NCBI RefSeq assembly: GCF_003026285.1
Contig: NZ_PYOD01000001.1
Location: 558,001-622,000 of the forward strand
Length of the DNA stretch: 64,000 nt
Direction: 5' to 3'
Source of the DNA: Photobacterium profundum
Lineage (GTDB): Bacteria; Pseudomonadota; Gammaproteobacteria; Enterobacterales; Vibrionaceae
Shown here: in pieces, positions 17,198 through 29,775 of the stretch
Layout: each line of letters opens with the position of its first letter
How positions within the stretch are numbered: position 1 is the first letter of the stretch
Program-made: the position numbers and the translations under genes
Notes under the pieces: model-generated
Seen by the model: only the letters and a program-made list of their open reading frames with translations
The model's database searches: none
What the model was told of the DNA's origin: nothing

Positions 17198-19240
17198 ATG
17201 GCTGCGAACCCAAGAAAAATTCTGGTGACCTGCGCCCTACCGTACGCTAACGGTTCTATCCACCTTGGCCACATGCTTGAGCATGTACAAGCGGATATTT
17301 GGGTGCGCTATCAGCGCCTTCGTGGTAACGAAGTACACTTTATCTGTGCAGACGACGCACACGGTACTCCAATCATGCTTAAGGCCCAGCAGATGGGTAT
17401 GGAACCTGAGCAAATGATTGCAGAAGTAAGCAAAGAGCACCAAGCTGACTTTGCTGGCTTCGATATTAGCTTTGATAACTATCACAGCACTCACAGTGAC
17501 GAAAACCGTGAGCTAGCATCATTTGTTTATACTCAGCTAAAAGACAAAGGGTATATTACTAACCGTACTATTTCTCAGCTATTTGATCCTGAGAAGGAAA
17601 TGTTCTTACCTGACCGTTTTGTTAAAGGCACATGCCCTAAATGTAAAGCGGAAGACCAGTATGGTGATAACTGCGATAATTGTGGCGAAACATACAGCCC
17701 AACAGATCTTATCAATCCGAAATCAGCAGTCTCTGGCGCAACGCCAATCATGAAAGATTCTGAGCACTTCTTCTTTGACTTACCACAGTTTGAAGACATG
17801 CTTAAAGCGTGGACAAAATCTGGTGCACTACAAACTGAAACCTCAAATAAAATGCAAGAGTGGTTTGAGTCTGGTCTTCATCAGTGGGATATCTCACGTG
17901 ATGCACCTTACTTCGGTTTTGAAATCCCAGGTGAAACTGGCAAATACTTCTACGTATGGCTAGATGCACCAATCGGCTACATGGGTTCATTCAAGAACTT
18001 ATGTGATAAGCGCGACGATCTTGATTTTGACGAATTCTGGAAGAAAGACAGCACAACAGAGCTTTATCACTTTATTGGTAAAGATATTGTGTACTTCCAC
18101 AGCTTATTCTGGCCAGCAATGCTAGACGGTGCAGGTTTCCGTAAACCAAACAATGTATTTGTGCATGGTTACGTAACAGTAAACGGCGCGAAAATGTCGA
18201 AGTCGAAAGGTACCTTTATTAAAGCAGGTACTTACCTTGAGCACCTAGATCCTGAATGTCTACGTTACTACTACGCTGCAAAGCTAAATAGCCGTATTGA
18301 TGACTTAGATCTTAATCTTGAAGACTTTACACAACGTGTAAACAGCGATGTTGTAAACAAGATTGTTAACCTTGCTTCACGTAACGCAGGTTTCATTGCT
18401 AAGCGTTTTGAAGGTAAGTTATCTGAAACATTTGCAGAACCAGCGCTATATGCTGAATTTGCCAACGCTGCAGACCGTATTGCTGAACTTTACGAAACTC
18501 GCGAATTTAGCCGTGCTATCCGTGAAATTACAGCTCTTGCAGATAAAGCAAATCAGTACATTGATGAAAAAGCCCCTTGGGTTGTTGCTAAGCAAGAAGG
18601 TCAAGACCAAGAACTACAAGATATCTGTTCTGTGGGTATCAATTTATTCCGTGTTCTGATCACTTACTTGAAGCCAGTAATGCCATTACTGGCTGAACGT
18701 ACTGAAGCATTCTTAAACGAAACACTTACATGGGAAGGTGTGGCACAGCCATTAACTAACCATGAAGTGACAAAGTTTAAAGCACTATTCAATCGTATTG
18801 ATCCTAAGCATGTTGAAGCAATGGTTGAAGCTTCTAAAGAAGATGCAGCAGCAGCACAAGCACTGATCGAATCAGCAAAACCAACTGGCCCTCTTATTGA
18901 TGAGCCAATTGAAGCTGAAATTGAATTCGATGACTTTGCTAAAATTGATATGCGAATCGCGAAAATTGTATCGTGTGAAGCTGTGCCAAAAGCAAATAAA
19001 CTACTGAAGTTCCAATTGGACATCGGTGGTGAAATGCGTCAAGTATTCTCGGGTATCAAATCAGCATACACACCAGAAGAGCTTGTCGGTAAGCACACTG
19101 TAATGGTTGCAAACCTTAAACCTCGTAAGATGAAATTTGGTATGTCTGAAGGTATGATCCTAGCAGCAGGACCTGGTGGTAAAGATCTTTGGATCTTAGA
19201 ACCACACGAAGGTGCTCAGCCTGGTATGCGTGTTATGTAA
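17198..19240 (+). CDS. metG: Methionine--tRNA ligase
   Basis: MetRS charges initiator and elongator tRNA-Met. The 680-residue length matches the E. coli dimeric form (677). The HIGH motif is HLGH at residues 22-25, and the KMSKS loop is exact at residues 332-336. The zinc knuckle with CPKC and CDNC pairs is near residues 145-165. The last 105 residues form the EMAPII/Trbp111-like tRNA-binding domain that dimerises the enzyme (starting near [16 protein letters not shown]). The ribosome site is weak (GAGCG). The divergent partner is mrp; the 262-base gap between them must hold both promoters. Confidence 0.98.
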   Translation: MAANPRKILVTCALPYANGSIHLGHMLEHVQADIWVRYQRLRGNEVHFICADDAHGTPIMLKAQQMGMEPEQMIAEVSKEHQADFAGFDISFDNYHSTHSDENRELASFVYTQLKDKGYITNRTISQLFDPEKEMFLPDRFVKGTCPKCKAEDQYGDNCDNCGETYSPTDLINPKSAVSGATPIMKDSEHFFFDLPQFEDMLKAWTKSGALQTETSNKMQEWFESGLHQWDISRDAPYFGFEIPGETGKYFYVWLDAPIGYMGSFKNLCDKRDDLDFDEFWKKDSTTELYHFIGKDIVYFHSLFWPAMLDGAGFRKPNNVFVHGYVTVNGAKMSKSKGTFIKAGTYLEHLDPECLRYYYAAKLNSRIDDLDLNLEDFTQRVNSDVVNKIVNLASRNAGFIAKRFEGKLSETFAEPALYAEFANAADRIAELYETREFSRAIREITALADKANQYIDEKAPWVVAKQEGQDQELQDICSVGINLFRVLITYLKPVMPLLAERTEAFLNETLTWEGVAQPLTNHEVTKFKALFNRIDPKHVEAMVEASKEDAAAAQALIESAKPTGPLIDEPIEAEIEFDDFAKIDMRIAKIVSCEAVPKANKLLKFQLDIGGEMRQVFSGIKSAYTPEELVGKHTVMVANLKPRKMKFGMSEGMILAAGPGGKDLWILEPHEGAQPGMRVM

Positions 19241-19259
19241 CGCTATACGCCTTAATACT

Positions 19260-19284
19260 AAGGAGCCTATTGGCTCCTTTTTTT
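19260..19284 (+). terminator. Intrinsic terminator of metG
   Basis: Arms AAGGAGCC and GGCTCCTT with a TATT loop, followed by seven T residues; 19 bases after the stop. Confidence 0.93.
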
Positions 19285-19818
19285 ATAAGCGATACCAAAC
19301 TAATCAAGCCTCTGACTCATCCTTGCTCGTATAATTGTGGTCAATACTGGTATAAAACAGCATTTATGCATAAATCATTCAACCAGCCTATCATTTTTTA
19401 ATTGAACTTAAATTCAATATTTAAAACTCAGAATATAGATTAAATCCAGTCCATTTAACCAATATGCTGTTAAATGTAAACATTTAGCTCCAAAGCGACC
19501 AAAAAAAAGCATTTGCATTTGTTAACAGCACTTTCGAGTTACATGCAAAAAAACACACTCAATTAGATATTACCCTACCGAATCGACGCTAATAGTGCCG
19601 TGACCTTAACGAAATCGACTATGATTTAACCACAGTGTTAACGCATAGTTAAATATTCTATTTCCCAAGCTTAAGATGGCATAAAAAATGTGATCTAAAA
19701 CAGACCTTTGCACTTTAGATAACATTTTACTTCGCTTTAACACCCAAACTACTGCTAATCTGCTCCGCACTCTGATGAGTGATTTACAGAGTGAATAATT
19801 ATAAGGAGTGTTCTATTC
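19285..19818. other. Gene-free AT-rich region before the glutamate/dicarboxylate symporter
   Basis: About 530 bases with no supported gene. A small inverted repeat with 6-base arms (TAAATG, TAAA, CATTTA at 19471-19486) is visible. A half-matching CRP-like sequence (TGTGATCTAAAACAGA) starts near 19690: the left half is perfect, the right half poor. The symporter's AAGGAG ribosome site ends the region. The long leader suggests regulated expression, but I cannot name the regulator. Confidence 0.4.
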
Positions 19819-21132
19819 ATGAATACAGATAAGAAAAAGATGTCTCTAACTGGCCGAGTTATCCTCGGTATGCTTTTAGGCATATTAACAGGATTTATCA
19901 TTCGCTCTCTGTTTGCCGATACGGCTTTCGTTCACGAATATATCGTGAACGGTTTATTTGACGTAGGTGGAAAAATATTTATCGCGAGCTTAAAAATGCT
20001 TGTGGTTCCATTAGTATTCGTATCTTTAGTGTGTGGCACTAGCTCGCTAAAAGATATCAGTACTCTAGGTCGTCTTGGTGGTAAAACCGTATTATTTTAT
20101 CTCGTTACTACGGCACTAGCGATTACTCTTGCACTAACAATGGGTACAATCTTCCAACCAGGTGCCGGTGCTGACCTTTCTGCTGCAACAACTTTTGCAT
20201 CCAAAGAAGCGCCATCATTAGGCGATGTTATTGTTGGTATGTTCCCAACAAACCCAATCAGCTCAATGGCACAGGGAAATACACTGCAAATTATCGTCTT
20301 TGCAATTTTGTTTGGTGTTGCTATTAGCGCTGCTGGTAAAGCTGGTGAACGTATTGCCGCTCTATTCGTTGACTTAAACGCAGTAATAATGAAACTAGTT
20401 GCACTTTTGATGAACATTGCACCGTATGGTGTGTTCTTCTTAATGGCTAAACTATTTACAGGTCTAGGCTTAGATGCAATCTACAATCTTCTAGGTTACT
20501 TCTTAGTACTCAGTGCAACCTTATTACTACATGGTTTAGTGACTTACAGTGTAATGCTAAAAGCATTTTCTGGTTTAAGCCCGATTGTTTTCTTGAAGAA
20601 AATGGAAGATGCAGTAATGTTCGCATTCTCTACCGCATCTTCAAATGCAACTATTCCTGTAACGATGGAAACAGCAACTAAGCGTCTTGGTGTCAATAAC
20701 AAGATTGCATCGTTCACTGTTCCTCTAGGTGCAACCATCAATATGGATGGTACAGCGATCATGCAGGGTGTCGCGACTGTATTTATCGCGCAGGCATTCA
20801 ACATTGACCTCACGATGAGTGACTATCTCGCCGTAATTATGACAGCAACATTGGCTTCTATCGGTACCGCCGGTGTTCCTGGTGTTGGTCTAATCATGCT
20901 TGCAATGGTACTTAACCAAGTTGGGCTACCCGTTGAAGGTATCGCACTTATCATGGGTGTAGACCGTTTACTTGATATGATACGTACTGCGGTAAACATC
21001 ACTGGTGACAGTGTTGTTACCTGTATCGTCGCTAAGTCTGAAAATGAAATGAGTATTGATACTTTCAATGACCCGAAAGCGGGTGTAAAAGACGAAGAAG
21101 TTCACTTCCATACACTAAAACAAAATAGCTAA
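19819..21132 (+). CDS. Dicarboxylate/amino acid:cation symporter (GltP/DctA family)
   Basis: A 437-residue inner-membrane symporter of the DAACS family (PF00375), which takes up glutamate, aspartate or C4-dicarboxylates with protons or sodium. Hallmarks of the transport core are present: the serine-rich hairpin FSTASSNATIPVT near residue 273-285, the unwound helix motif NMDGTA near 309-314, GTAGVPG in the second hairpin and MGVDRLLDMIRTAVNITGD near 375-393. Eight helices plus two hairpins are expected. The conserved Asp and Arg-containing segment in helix 8 favours an acidic substrate, but which one cannot be told. It is monocistronic with a strong terminator. Confidence 0.92.
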   Translation: MNTDKKKMSLTGRVILGMLLGILTGFIIRSLFADTAFVHEYIVNGLFDVGGKIFIASLKMLVVPLVFVSLVCGTSSLKDISTLGRLGGKTVLFYLVTTALAITLALTMGTIFQPGAGADLSAATTFASKEAPSLGDVIVGMFPTNPISSMAQGNTLQIIVFAILFGVAISAAGKAGERIAALFVDLNAVIMKLVALLMNIAPYGVFFLMAKLFTGLGLDAIYNLLGYFLVLSATLLLHGLVTYSVMLKAFSGLSPIVFLKKMEDAVMFAFSTASSNATIPVTMETATKRLGVNNKIASFTVPLGATINMDGTAIMQGVATVFIAQAFNIDLTMSDYLAVIMTATLASIGTAGVPGVGLIMLAMVLNQVGLPVEGIALIMGVDRLLDMIRTAVNITGDSVVTCIVAKSENEMSIDTFNDPKAGVKDEEVHFHTLKQNS

Positions 21133-21167
21133 TTACACGTTTAATACCGCTGTAATCAACTAGTTCT

Positions 21168-21203
21168 AAGGCTTCGCTATTCTCTATAGCGAAGCCTTTT
21201 TTT
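21168..21203 (+). terminator. Intrinsic terminator of the GltP-family gene
   Basis: Perfect 13-base arms (AAGGCTTCGCTAT and ATAGCGAAGCCTT) with a 5-base loop, followed by a run of T residues. Confidence 0.93.
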
Positions 21204-21374
21204 CTGTATCAATATAGTGCAACACTCACTAAAACAGCGCACTTGTTTATACTCCTCCCCTCTCTTTTAAATATAAGCCATTGTTTAATTGGCTATTAAG
21301 TAAAAATATTAATCGGCATAGATATTGCTGAACAATATTGTGTATGGAATTTTATACCAATATTTGGAGGAGTT

Positions 21375-22244
21375 ATGTTGATACTATTGCTACTCGTAAT
21401 AATCTTTGGTGCTAGTTGCTTCTTCCTTTGGCAGGCAAGAGAAAATAAGCGTTTTTTACAAACTCGGTTTGATCAAGTCATCGGTCTTCGACAGCTTATT
21501 TTTTTACTACGATTTCATCGCCGTGAAACACATCACTTTTTATCTCAGTCTCATCCACTTGAAACAGCACAATTAAATGAAGTCATTGCGATAAAATCAT
21601 TGATGAAGATCTTGTCTTCTCGAGCCGATAAAGTGCATAAACCCATGTATCGTATTCTTGCAAAGCAAATCAATAAATTACTGGATGAATGGTTAAGCTA
21701 TTCTGTTCGCCGTAATCAAGCCGCTCATGGAAAAGCGATTCGACATGTTTTGTACTTAATTGATGATATGATCACCCAAAGCTTGCTCGCGGCAGATAAA
21801 GAAGCGCTATTTAAAACCTATCAAACCGCTTGGCCTATTACTTTAAATTCGATTGATAGTTTAAGTCGGTTTCGCTACGCCATTGATAGTTACACCTTAG
21901 GAAAAAACTCAAGTAAGCGTGAGTTAAAGGTACACATAGGTGTTATTCAGCGTCGATTAGGACAGATAGCCTTACTAACAAATAAGCCGCCGCTCACTTT
22001 CATGATTGATGATCTAATGTTGGAGTTTGAGAGCATCAATTTACAAGCAAGAAATTTGGAAGACGTTAAAGGTGAACTATACCAATTATCACTTAAAATC
22101 TCTGATACGATTTTCAATTTATTCGACATAATCTTGACTGATATCGCGACTGATATTTCTGTTCGTTTTCCTGAACTTCAGCACACTAGCAGCAATGTAG
22201 TGGCTTTTCAGAAAACACCCAACTTGTATTCTATTTCGCACTAA
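21375..22244 (+). CDS. Membrane-anchored protein of unknown function
   Basis: A 289-residue protein I do not recognise. One hydrophobic helix covers residues 1-19 with charged residues after it, so it is probably an inner-membrane anchor with the rest in the cytoplasm (basic residues follow the helix). The remainder is predicted mainly helical, with heptad-like Leu/Ile spacing. Segments such as GLRQLIFLLRFHRR and a later FDIILTDIATDISV loosely recall helical-bundle sensor domains such as nitrate/nitrite-sensing modules, but no signalling output domain is present. A GGAGG ribosome site precedes the ATG. It is a single gene that converges on serS with a shared terminator. Confidence 0.75.
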   Translation: MLILLLLVIIFGASCFFLWQARENKRFLQTRFDQVIGLRQLIFLLRFHRRETHHFLSQSHPLETAQLNEVIAIKSLMKILSSRADKVHKPMYRILAKQINKLLDEWLSYSVRRNQAAHGKAIRHVLYLIDDMITQSLLAADKEALFKTYQTAWPITLNSIDSLSRFRYAIDSYTLGKNSSKRELKVHIGVIQRRLGQIALLTNKPPLTFMIDDLMLEFESINLQARNLEDVKGELYQLSLKISDTIFNLFDIILTDIATDISVRFPELQHTSSNVVAFQKTPNLYSISH

Positions 22245-22284
22245 TAGCAATATTCGTATCTCATTCTTATGATATTGCACATAT

Positions 22285-22310
22285 AAAAAAACCCAGCCTT
22301 AGCTGGGTTT
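22285..22310. terminator. Bidirectional terminator between the unknown membrane protein gene and serS
   Basis: Arms AAACCCAGC and GCTGGGTTT with a CTTA loop, A run on the left and T-rich flank on the right, between converging genes. Confidence 0.9.
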
Positions 22311-22337
22311 CTTCTTTATCGCTAACCTCTAAAGAGA

Positions 22338-23645
<1,308 letters not shown>

Positions 23646-23755
23646 TTAATATTCTGAAGTGCTCGTTATTTAGGCAATTATTGCCAAAATAATCTTAAAT
23701 TTCGGTACGTCAGGAACTCTGACGCCAATTGCTTTACGATACCCAAAAAGCCTTA

Positions 23756-25096
23756 TTATTGGTAGCGCTTTAATGTGCTTTTAGCATCTAATGAAGCAAG
23801 ATAATTCAACTTTTCGGCAATTTTGGTTTCTAAGCCACGATTTGTTGGTTCATAGTAACGTGTATCTTTCAATTCTGGTGGGAAATAGTTCTCACCCGCA
23901 GCATACGCACCAGGCTCATCATGTGCATAACGATATTCAGCACCATAACCCAATTCTTTCATTAACTTGGTTGGGGCATTACGCAAATGAGGCGGTACTT
24001 CATAATCAGGATGATGCGCTGCATCTTGCTTTGCTTTTGCAAACGCCACATAAACCGCATTACTTTTAGGAGCACAGGCAAGATATACAATCGCCTGAGC
24101 AATGGCACGCTCACCTTCGTATGCTCCGATGCGGGTAAAACAATCCCATGCTGATACCGCAACCTGCATTGCACGAGGGTCTGCATTACCAATATCTTCA
24201 GAGGCAATAGCTAATAATCGTCGCACAATATAGAGCGGATCACAGCCTGCTTGCAGCATACGAGCAAACCAGTATAAAGCACCGTCTGGATTAGAACCTC
24301 TAATTGATTTATGCACAGCTGAAATCATGTCGTACCAAAGGTCACCTTTATTATCAAAGCGCCCTATTTTCTCACCAGCCACTTCTGCAAGCAGTTCGAG
24401 TGTAATCTGTTTAATACCCGCTTTGTTTTCTTCTGCCATATCAATTAACTGTTCAAGATAATTGAGTGACATACGGGCATCACCACATACCAGCTCGGAA
24501 AGGCGCTCTTTTACATCATCAACAAACTCAAGATTTGTATCAGATATACCACGAGAGCTATCCTTGAGTGCTTGATCGACAACCGCCAGCACTTCAACCG
24601 TTTCTAATGATTTCAACTTATAAACACGGGCACGCGACAACAATGCGTTATTAAGCTCAAATGATGGATTCTCTGTCGTGGCACCAATAAAAGTAACAGT
24701 GCCATCTTCAATATGTGGCAGAAAAGCATCTTGCTGACTTTTATTAAAACGATGCACTTCATCGACAAATAATATAGTGCGTCGCCCTGCCATCTTATTT
24801 TCACGGGCTTTATCGATAGCAATACGGATATCTTTAACGCCAGAAGTGACAGCCGATACACGCTCAACTTCTGCATTCGCATAATTTGCCGCCACTTCAG
24901 CTAATGTTGTTTTACCTGTACCTGGCGGCCCCCAAAGAATCATCGAATGCAGGTGACCCGCCTCTAAGGCGCGTCGTAATGGTTTACCTTCACCAAGGAT
25001 ATGTTGCTGACCAATATACTCTTCAACAGTACGAGGTCGCATTCTTGCCGCTAATGGGCGGAAATCAGATGAAAAATCAAGACTGAAGTTACTCAA
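23756..25096 (-). CDS. rarA: Replication-associated recombination AAA+ ATPase RarA
   Basis: RarA (MgsA) is a clamp-loader-like AAA+ ATPase acting at stalled replication forks. I start it at a TTG codon at 25096 because a GGGAG ribosome site lies eight bases before it and because the protein then begins [20 protein letters not shown], matching the N-terminus of E. coli RarA. The frame is open 15 codons further upstream without family similarity. This gives 446 residues (E. coli 447). Walker A GPPGTGKT is near residues 55-62 and Walker B FVDEVHRF near 105-112; [10 protein letters not shown] is the sensor 1 region. It is preceded by the lolA terminator. Confidence 0.94.
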   Translation of the reverse strand: MSNFSLDFSSDFRPLAARMRPRTVEEYIGQQHILGEGKPLRRALEAGHLHSMILWGPPGTGKTTLAEVAANYANAEVERVSAVTSGVKDIRIAIDKARENKMAGRRTILFVDEVHRFNKSQQDAFLPHIEDGTVTFIGATTENPSFELNNALLSRARVYKLKSLETVEVLAVVDQALKDSSRGISDTNLEFVDDVKERLSELVCGDARMSLNYLEQLIDMAEENKAGIKQITLELLAEVAGEKIGRFDNKGDLWYDMISAVHKSIRGSNPDGALYWFARMLQAGCDPLYIVRRLLAIASEDIGNADPRAMQVAVSAWDCFTRIGAYEGERAIAQAIVYLACAPKSNAVYVAFAKAKQDAAHHPDYEVPPHLRNAPTKLMKELGYGAEYRYAHDEPGAYAAGENYFPPELKDTRYYEPTNRGLETKIAEKLNYLASLDAKSTLKRYQ

Positions 25097-25118
25097 AATA
25101 ACCACTCCCTTAAAGACA

Positions 25119-25143
25119 GAAAAGGTGGCATTAAATGCCACCT
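25119..25143 (-). terminator. Intrinsic terminator between lolA and rarA
   Basis: On the minus strand AGGTGGCAT, a 3-base loop and ATGCCACCT are followed by TTTTCTG. It starts 74 bases after the lolA stop and ends about 10 bases before the rarA ribosome site, so it could attenuate rarA rather than isolate it fully. Confidence 0.75.
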
Positions 25144-25216
25144 CGTTTAAATAGTGTTTTCTATGCCAAGATGAAGAAATGCTAATGTTCAGCGTTCTTA
25201 TTTTTCGGCGTTTTTA

Positions 25217-25834
25217 TCAATTGCGTTGATCATCAAGCTCTACACCTTTCGGAGGCGTAAAGGTAAACAAGTTAGCTTTTGGCACTTGCTTGCTGAACTG
25301 ACGGAATTTGAAATTGCTACGCTGACCATCTTGTTCTACGACAGAAAAATTACGCACTTCGCCCGACTTTGCAACGGTAACAACAAACTTACCCATCGTC
25401 GATGTTGTATCTTTCGGCGTTAACGTAAAGGTATCTGACGTTTGAGCCACATTATAATTAGCCCAATCACTTGCACTATTACGGGTTAAAAGTACAAACG
25501 GTGTTTGCTCCGTGGCATCTTTCAACCACATCGCGGTAACTTGTTCGATAAATGGGCTGTAGTACCACAACGTTTTACCATCAGAAACCAGTAGGTTTTC
25601 ATCAGGTGTGACTGTGTTCCAACGGAATAAATTAGGACGTTTAATTGTTACATCCCCTTTTCCTTCTACCAGCACATCACCTTCAGGGCTAACAACTTTC
25701 TGGTCAAAATTAGCACTGAATGCATTAACTAAACTCAAGCGAGAACTTAACTCTTGCTGTGGGTTTGCCCATGCAGCAGAAGACAATACCAATGGTGCAG
25801 CCAAAAACAGGCCTATCATTGCTTTTTTTATCAT
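25217..25834 (-). CDS. lolA: Outer-membrane lipoprotein carrier protein LolA
   Basis: LolA is the periplasmic chaperone that takes lipoproteins from LolCDE to LolB. The 205-residue precursor has a signal peptide with likely cleavage after AWA at residue 23, leaving about 182 residues (E. coli mature form 182). Family landmarks are FSANFDQKV, GKGDVTIKRPNLFRWNT near residues 58-74, DGKTLWYYSPFIEQVT near 85-100 and the C-terminal FTPPKGVE. It lies 62 bases after ftsK in the conserved order. Confidence 0.96.
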   Translation of the reverse strand: MIKKAMIGLFLAAPLVLSSAAWANPQQELSSRLSLVNAFSANFDQKVVSPEGDVLVEGKGDVTIKRPNLFRWNTVTPDENLLVSDGKTLWYYSPFIEQVTAMWLKDATEQTPFVLLTRNSASDWANYNVAQTSDTFTLTPKDTTSTMGKFVVTVAKSGEVRNFSVVEQDGQRSNFKFRQFSKQVPKANLFTFTPPKGVELDDQRN

Positions 25835-25896
25835 TTTACAACCTACTCATATATTCGCTGTGTTGAGGGTTTACCTCAGAACAGCATCATTAATAG

Positions 25897-28800
25897 TTAA
25901 TCTCTTGGTGGCGGAGGCGGTGCTAATACCTCACGGTTACCATTATGACCAGGAGCACTTACAATACCGTGCGCTTGAAGCTGCTCGACAATTCGAGCCG
26001 CGCGGTTGTAACCAATTTTAAATTTACGTTGAACACCGGATACCGAACCACGGCGAGTTTCGGTCACAAATGCCGCTACATCATCAAATAGCTGATCCAG
26101 ATCTTCATCACCAGATGCGGCTTCGCCTGGCAGTAAGCCTTCAGAACCTTGATCTGCACTTAAAATACTTTCGATGTACTGAGGTTTCCCTCTCGCTTTC
26201 CAATCGTTAACAACGTTATGCACATCATCATCTGATGCAAATGCACCGTGAACACGAATAGTATGGCTTTGGCCTGACGGCAAATACAACATATCACCCA
26301 TGCCCAATAGCGATTCAGCACCACCCTGATCCAGAATCGTACGGGAGTCAGTTTTGGTTGATACTGTAAATGCCATACGTGTAGGAATGTTAGCTTTAAT
26401 CAAACCCGTAATAACATCAACAGAAGGACGCTGAGTGGCCAAAATAAGGTGAATACCTGCGGCACGGGCTTTTTGAGCCAAACGGGCAATCAATTCTTCA
26501 ACTTTTTTACCAACAACCATCATCAAATCAGCAAACTCATCGACGATAACAACAATACTTGGCATCTTTTCTAGCAGTGGCGCATGCTCTGCCATGCTGT
26601 CGCCTGGTTTCCACAATGGATCATAGATTGGAAAACCAGCATCAGCCGCTTCTTTTAATTTAGCGTTATAACCCGATAAATTCCGTACTCCAACGGCTGC
26701 CATCAACTTATAACGACGCTCCATTTCCCCTACACACCAACGTAATGCATTACCCGCATCTTTCATGTCGGTAACAACTTCGGTTAATAAGTGCGGAATG
26801 CCTTCATAAATTGAAAGTTCCAACATTTTCGGATCAATCATAATGAAACGACAATCTTCTGGCGTACATTTGTACAGTAAGCTCAGAATCATTACGTTAA
26901 CACCAACAGACTTACCAGAACCTGTCGTACCAGCCACTAATAAGTGTGGCATCTTACTTAAATCTGCAACAACCGCTTCGCCAGCAATATCGTTACCTAA
27001 AACAACAGGCAATGCACTGTTCATATTCTGAAAGCGATCACTAGCAACCACTTCAGACATGTAAACTGTTTCACGATTTCGATTGGGTAATTCCAAGCCT
27101 ACATACGGTTTACCAGGAATCACTTCCACCACACGTACTGCAATTGCCGATAATGCACGGGCTAAATCTTTGGCTAAGCCTGAAATACGGCTTACTTTTA
27201 CGCCAGGAGCAAGATCCAACTCATAACGCGTAATAACAGGGCCAGGATAAACCCCCGCCACTCGTGCTTTGATTTTGTAATCTTCCAACTTAGATTCAAC
27301 CAAACGAGCTGTTTCCATTAACTCTTCTTCTGATGCTGGTTCTACGTTCTGTCTCGCTGGGGCCAACAAATCAATGGTTGGCATTGGCGATGTTGGCACT
27401 GGAAGATCTGGCGCTGACTTCATCAAAAACGGATTGTCTAAACCCGCGGCATGCACTTGTTCTTTTTGTGCCTGACGAATTTTCTGCAAAAAGATTTCTT
27501 CATCCGTTAATTCTTCAACATTATCTTGCTGAGAACGATCTAGCTCTGATAATCCATCTTGAACACCAATTTCAATATTGCTCGGTTCAGCTTCAATCTG
27601 CTCTACAGGTGCTGGCGACATTGGTGTTGCTGTTTGAACTGTGGGGTGAACTCGCGTTTGAGCGCCGCTTGATTGGGGTATATGTACCGACGGCACAGGC
27701 ACCGATGTATGTTCAGGAACCCTTTGTGATACTTGTTCTATATTTTCCGCTGGTGCTTGTATTGGCTCGAGAGGGGCTGATATATCAACTAGTGACTCAT
27801 CACATATCGCTGACGCTGGCATTATAGCGCTTGCAGCAACCACTGGCGTAACAACAGGCGCAATATTCTGAGCAACCTGCATAACAACCTCTGCAACACC
27901 TTCAGGTGACAGTGTAATATCAGCAGTAGGTGTCGAAACACTTGTCGTTGTAGACGCTACAGAATGAGAGGCTGAAGCCACAAGCCCTTCATGTTGCTCT
28001 TCAACGTACATGGTGAAATCTTCATCTTTTTCTAGCTCTCGCTCTAACTCTGCAATGGTTAGCCCTTTTGCTTGAGTCGTTGATGTAATTTCAACTGGGT
28101 CTGTTTGTTCAAGATGAATGCTATCAAGCTGCTTGCCTTCAAGGCTAGCCGTTTCAACACTAGTGCTACTTACAGTACCGTTATGTGCAGCGCCGTTATT
28201 TACAAGAGTACTTTCTTGCACATCAGACTTAATAGCCAGATTAGATTCAGGGACATGAACAGAAGTCGTCACATCCATCAAAGGATCGGCTAATTGTTCG
28301 CCTTGCGCCGTCGCCACGTCTTGAGCTGCGGCACGGTTTTCAACAGCACTGCTAGCAACAACATTTCCTGCCACGGCAGTTGCCGCAACTGCTGGTTGGC
28401 GGAATGCATTATCAGAAACAGGTTGTTGTATAGCTGTTTGCGTACGGTTCGGCATTACAATATGTGGCGTTGACTCTGAATTCCAATCCTGAGAGGGCGT
28501 ATCTGCTAGTACCGGCTCTGGAGAAGCACTCTTAGAAAAATCAATCTCTGACGCAGTTCTTCGACCATACGAAGCAAGTAACACATCGTCTGCATCAACC
28601 TCAGCCGACTGTTCAGGCTGAAGTTGTTTAGCATATGCCGTTTGCTGTTCATCAGGAATATCGGTTGCAAATGGCGTCAATGTTTCTGATTTGTCTGAAC
28701 GTACAGCATTTAATAACCGTGACATCCCCCTAAGGGTTTTATCACCGATGGTATCAACAATGGTTAGCCAAGAAATACCCGTAAACAATGTAAAGCCAAC

Positions 28801-29307
28801 CGCCCAGAAAAACATCAAGACCAACGTCGTACCAAGCACATTTAGCAGAGGTAATGCCATGTTAGAAACAACATCACCAATCACTCCACCTGACGAGAAA
28901 TACCAAATGTCATCAAAATTTAAATCAGCTAGACCACAACTAGTAAGAAATAGCAGAAGCATGCCTAATAAGCGTGTTCCATAAATCATATAATCAATAG
29001 AAGCTGGCTCACTACGATGGCGGAATAACACCCACGCAGCTAAAACAATGGCAGCGGGTAAAGGATAAGCTAAAGAGCCTAAGGTGAAAAAGAATGTGTC
29101 GGCGACAAATGCACCCAGTGCCCCGGCCTTATTTTGAACCTGACCTTCCCAAGCAGTTTGGGACCATGATGGATCGGCGGGGTCAAAACTGACCAAGGCA
29201 ACCATGATAAAAATGGCAGCCAAAATGCCTATGATCAAAAAGCTTTCAAGAATGCGTTGACCACCCGAAAGACGTAATTTGGGCTGTTTGCTTTTAACCT
29301 TCCTCAA
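25897..29307 (-). CDS. ftsK: DNA translocase FtsK
   Basis: FtsK couples septation to chromosome segregation: it pumps DNA towards dif and activates XerCD. The 1,136-residue protein has four or more N-terminal membrane helices (about residues 18-190), a long low-complexity linker rich in Ala, Val, Thr, Ser, Gln and Glu (about 205-655), the RecA-like motor with Walker A GTTGSGKS near residue 787-794 and Walker [12 protein letters not shown] near 918-928, and a winged-helix gamma domain in the last 67 residues that reads KOPS sequences. The start is TTG with GGAG six bases before it; there is no ATG nearby. The proline-rich tail PPPPPRD ends the protein. Confidence 0.97.
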   Translation of the reverse strand: MRKVKSKQPKLRLSGGQRILESFLIIGILAAIFIMVALVSFDPADPSWSQTAWEGQVQNKAGALGAFVADTFFFTLGSLAYPLPAAIVLAAWVLFRHRSEPASIDYMIYGTRLLGMLLLFLTSCGLADLNFDDIWYFSSGGVIGDVVSNMALPLLNVLGTTLVLMFFWAVGFTLFTGISWLTIVDTIGDKTLRGMSRLLNAVRSDKSETLTPFATDIPDEQQTAYAKQLQPEQSAEVDADDVLLASYGRRTASEIDFSKSASPEPVLADTPSQDWNSESTPHIVMPNRTQTAIQQPVSDNAFRQPAVAATAVAGNVVASSAVENRAAAQDVATAQGEQLADPLMDVTTSVHVPESNLAIKSDVQESTLVNNGAAHNGTVSSTSVETASLEGKQLDSIHLEQTDPVEITSTTQAKGLTIAELERELEKDEDFTMYVEEQHEGLVASASHSVASTTTSVSTPTADITLSPEGVAEVVMQVAQNIAPVVTPVVAASAIMPASAICDESLVDISAPLEPIQAPAENIEQVSQRVPEHTSVPVPSVHIPQSSGAQTRVHPTVQTATPMSPAPVEQIEAEPSNIEIGVQDGLSELDRSQQDNVEELTDEEIFLQKIRQAQKEQVHAAGLDNPFLMKSAPDLPVPTSPMPTIDLLAPARQNVEPASEEELMETARLVESKLEDYKIKARVAGVYPGPVITRYELDLAPGVKVSRISGLAKDLARALSAIAVRVVEVIPGKPYVGLELPNRNRETVYMSEVVASDRFQNMNSALPVVLGNDIAGEAVVADLSKMPHLLVAGTTGSGKSVGVNVMILSLLYKCTPEDCRFIMIDPKMLELSIYEGIPHLLTEVVTDMKDAGNALRWCVGEMERRYKLMAAVGVRNLSGYNAKLKEAADAGFPIYDPLWKPGDSMAEHAPLLEKMPSIVVIVDEFADLMMVVGKKVEELIARLAQKARAAGIHLILATQRPSVDVITGLIKANIPTRMAFTVSTKTDSRTILDQGGAESLLGMGDMLYLPSGQSHTIRVHGAFASDDDVHNVVNDWKARGKPQYIESILSADQGSEGLLPGEAASGDEDLDQLFDDVAAFVTETRRGSVSGVQRKFKIGYNRAARIVEQLQAHGIVSAPGHNGNREVLAPPPPPRD

Positions 29308-29775
29308 AAAAAACTCCGGTGTAACTATTTAATTGCCAAAACAAGAATCTGACTTTTCATTCAGAATTCATACTCTTAGTTGTGAATAGCTCAATAATCT
29401 TAATATGCTTATTGTAAAGGAAATCGTCATATTTTGATGACTTATTAAAATTTTATTACCAATTAACCAATACTGACAGCAATCACACTAAGCTATTGAC
29501 CATAATCAAAGGGTGAACCCATATAATCATGATAAATGGCTTAATATTATTAACCACAAGAAAACACCCTATTGTAGACGTTTATCCCTCGAAAAAATTC
29601 ATCCTTTTGTCAATTCGTACTAATGCTTAATGAATTGAATAATAATCATGCAATTCGTTAATGTTTAAACCACGATGCAATAGATACAAATCGAGCGGCA
29701 CTAGGCCGCTCGATTCAATTCTTTACTCAGCCACAATGTAACTAAATAACCATCTTACGATGGATCACAAAGCCA
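29308..29775. other. Gene-free stretch between lrp and ftsK
   Basis: About 470 AT-rich bases carrying the lrp hairpin at its right end and presumably the ftsK promoter. I found no coding sequence, tRNA or recognisable operator in it. Confidence 0.5.
29689..29715 (-). terminator. Hairpin after lrp
   Basis: Perfect 11-base arms (AATCGAGCGGC and GCCGCTCGATT) with an ACTAG loop, about 60 bases after the lrp stop. No T run follows on the minus strand, so efficiency is uncertain. Confidence 0.6.

Noticed and set aside
19690..19705. Possible CRP site upstream of the GltP-family gene
   Set aside because: Only the left half (TGTGA) fits the consensus; the right half ACAGA matches TCACA at three of five positions, so it is not called as a site.
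25608..26021. Plus-strand open frame of 137 codons
   Set aside because: It spans the ends of lolA and ftsK on the opposite strand, both of which are secure genes.
27333..27827. Plus-strand open frame of 164 codons
   Set aside because: Antisense to the low-complexity linker region of ftsK, whose codon use leaves the other strand open; no family resemblance.
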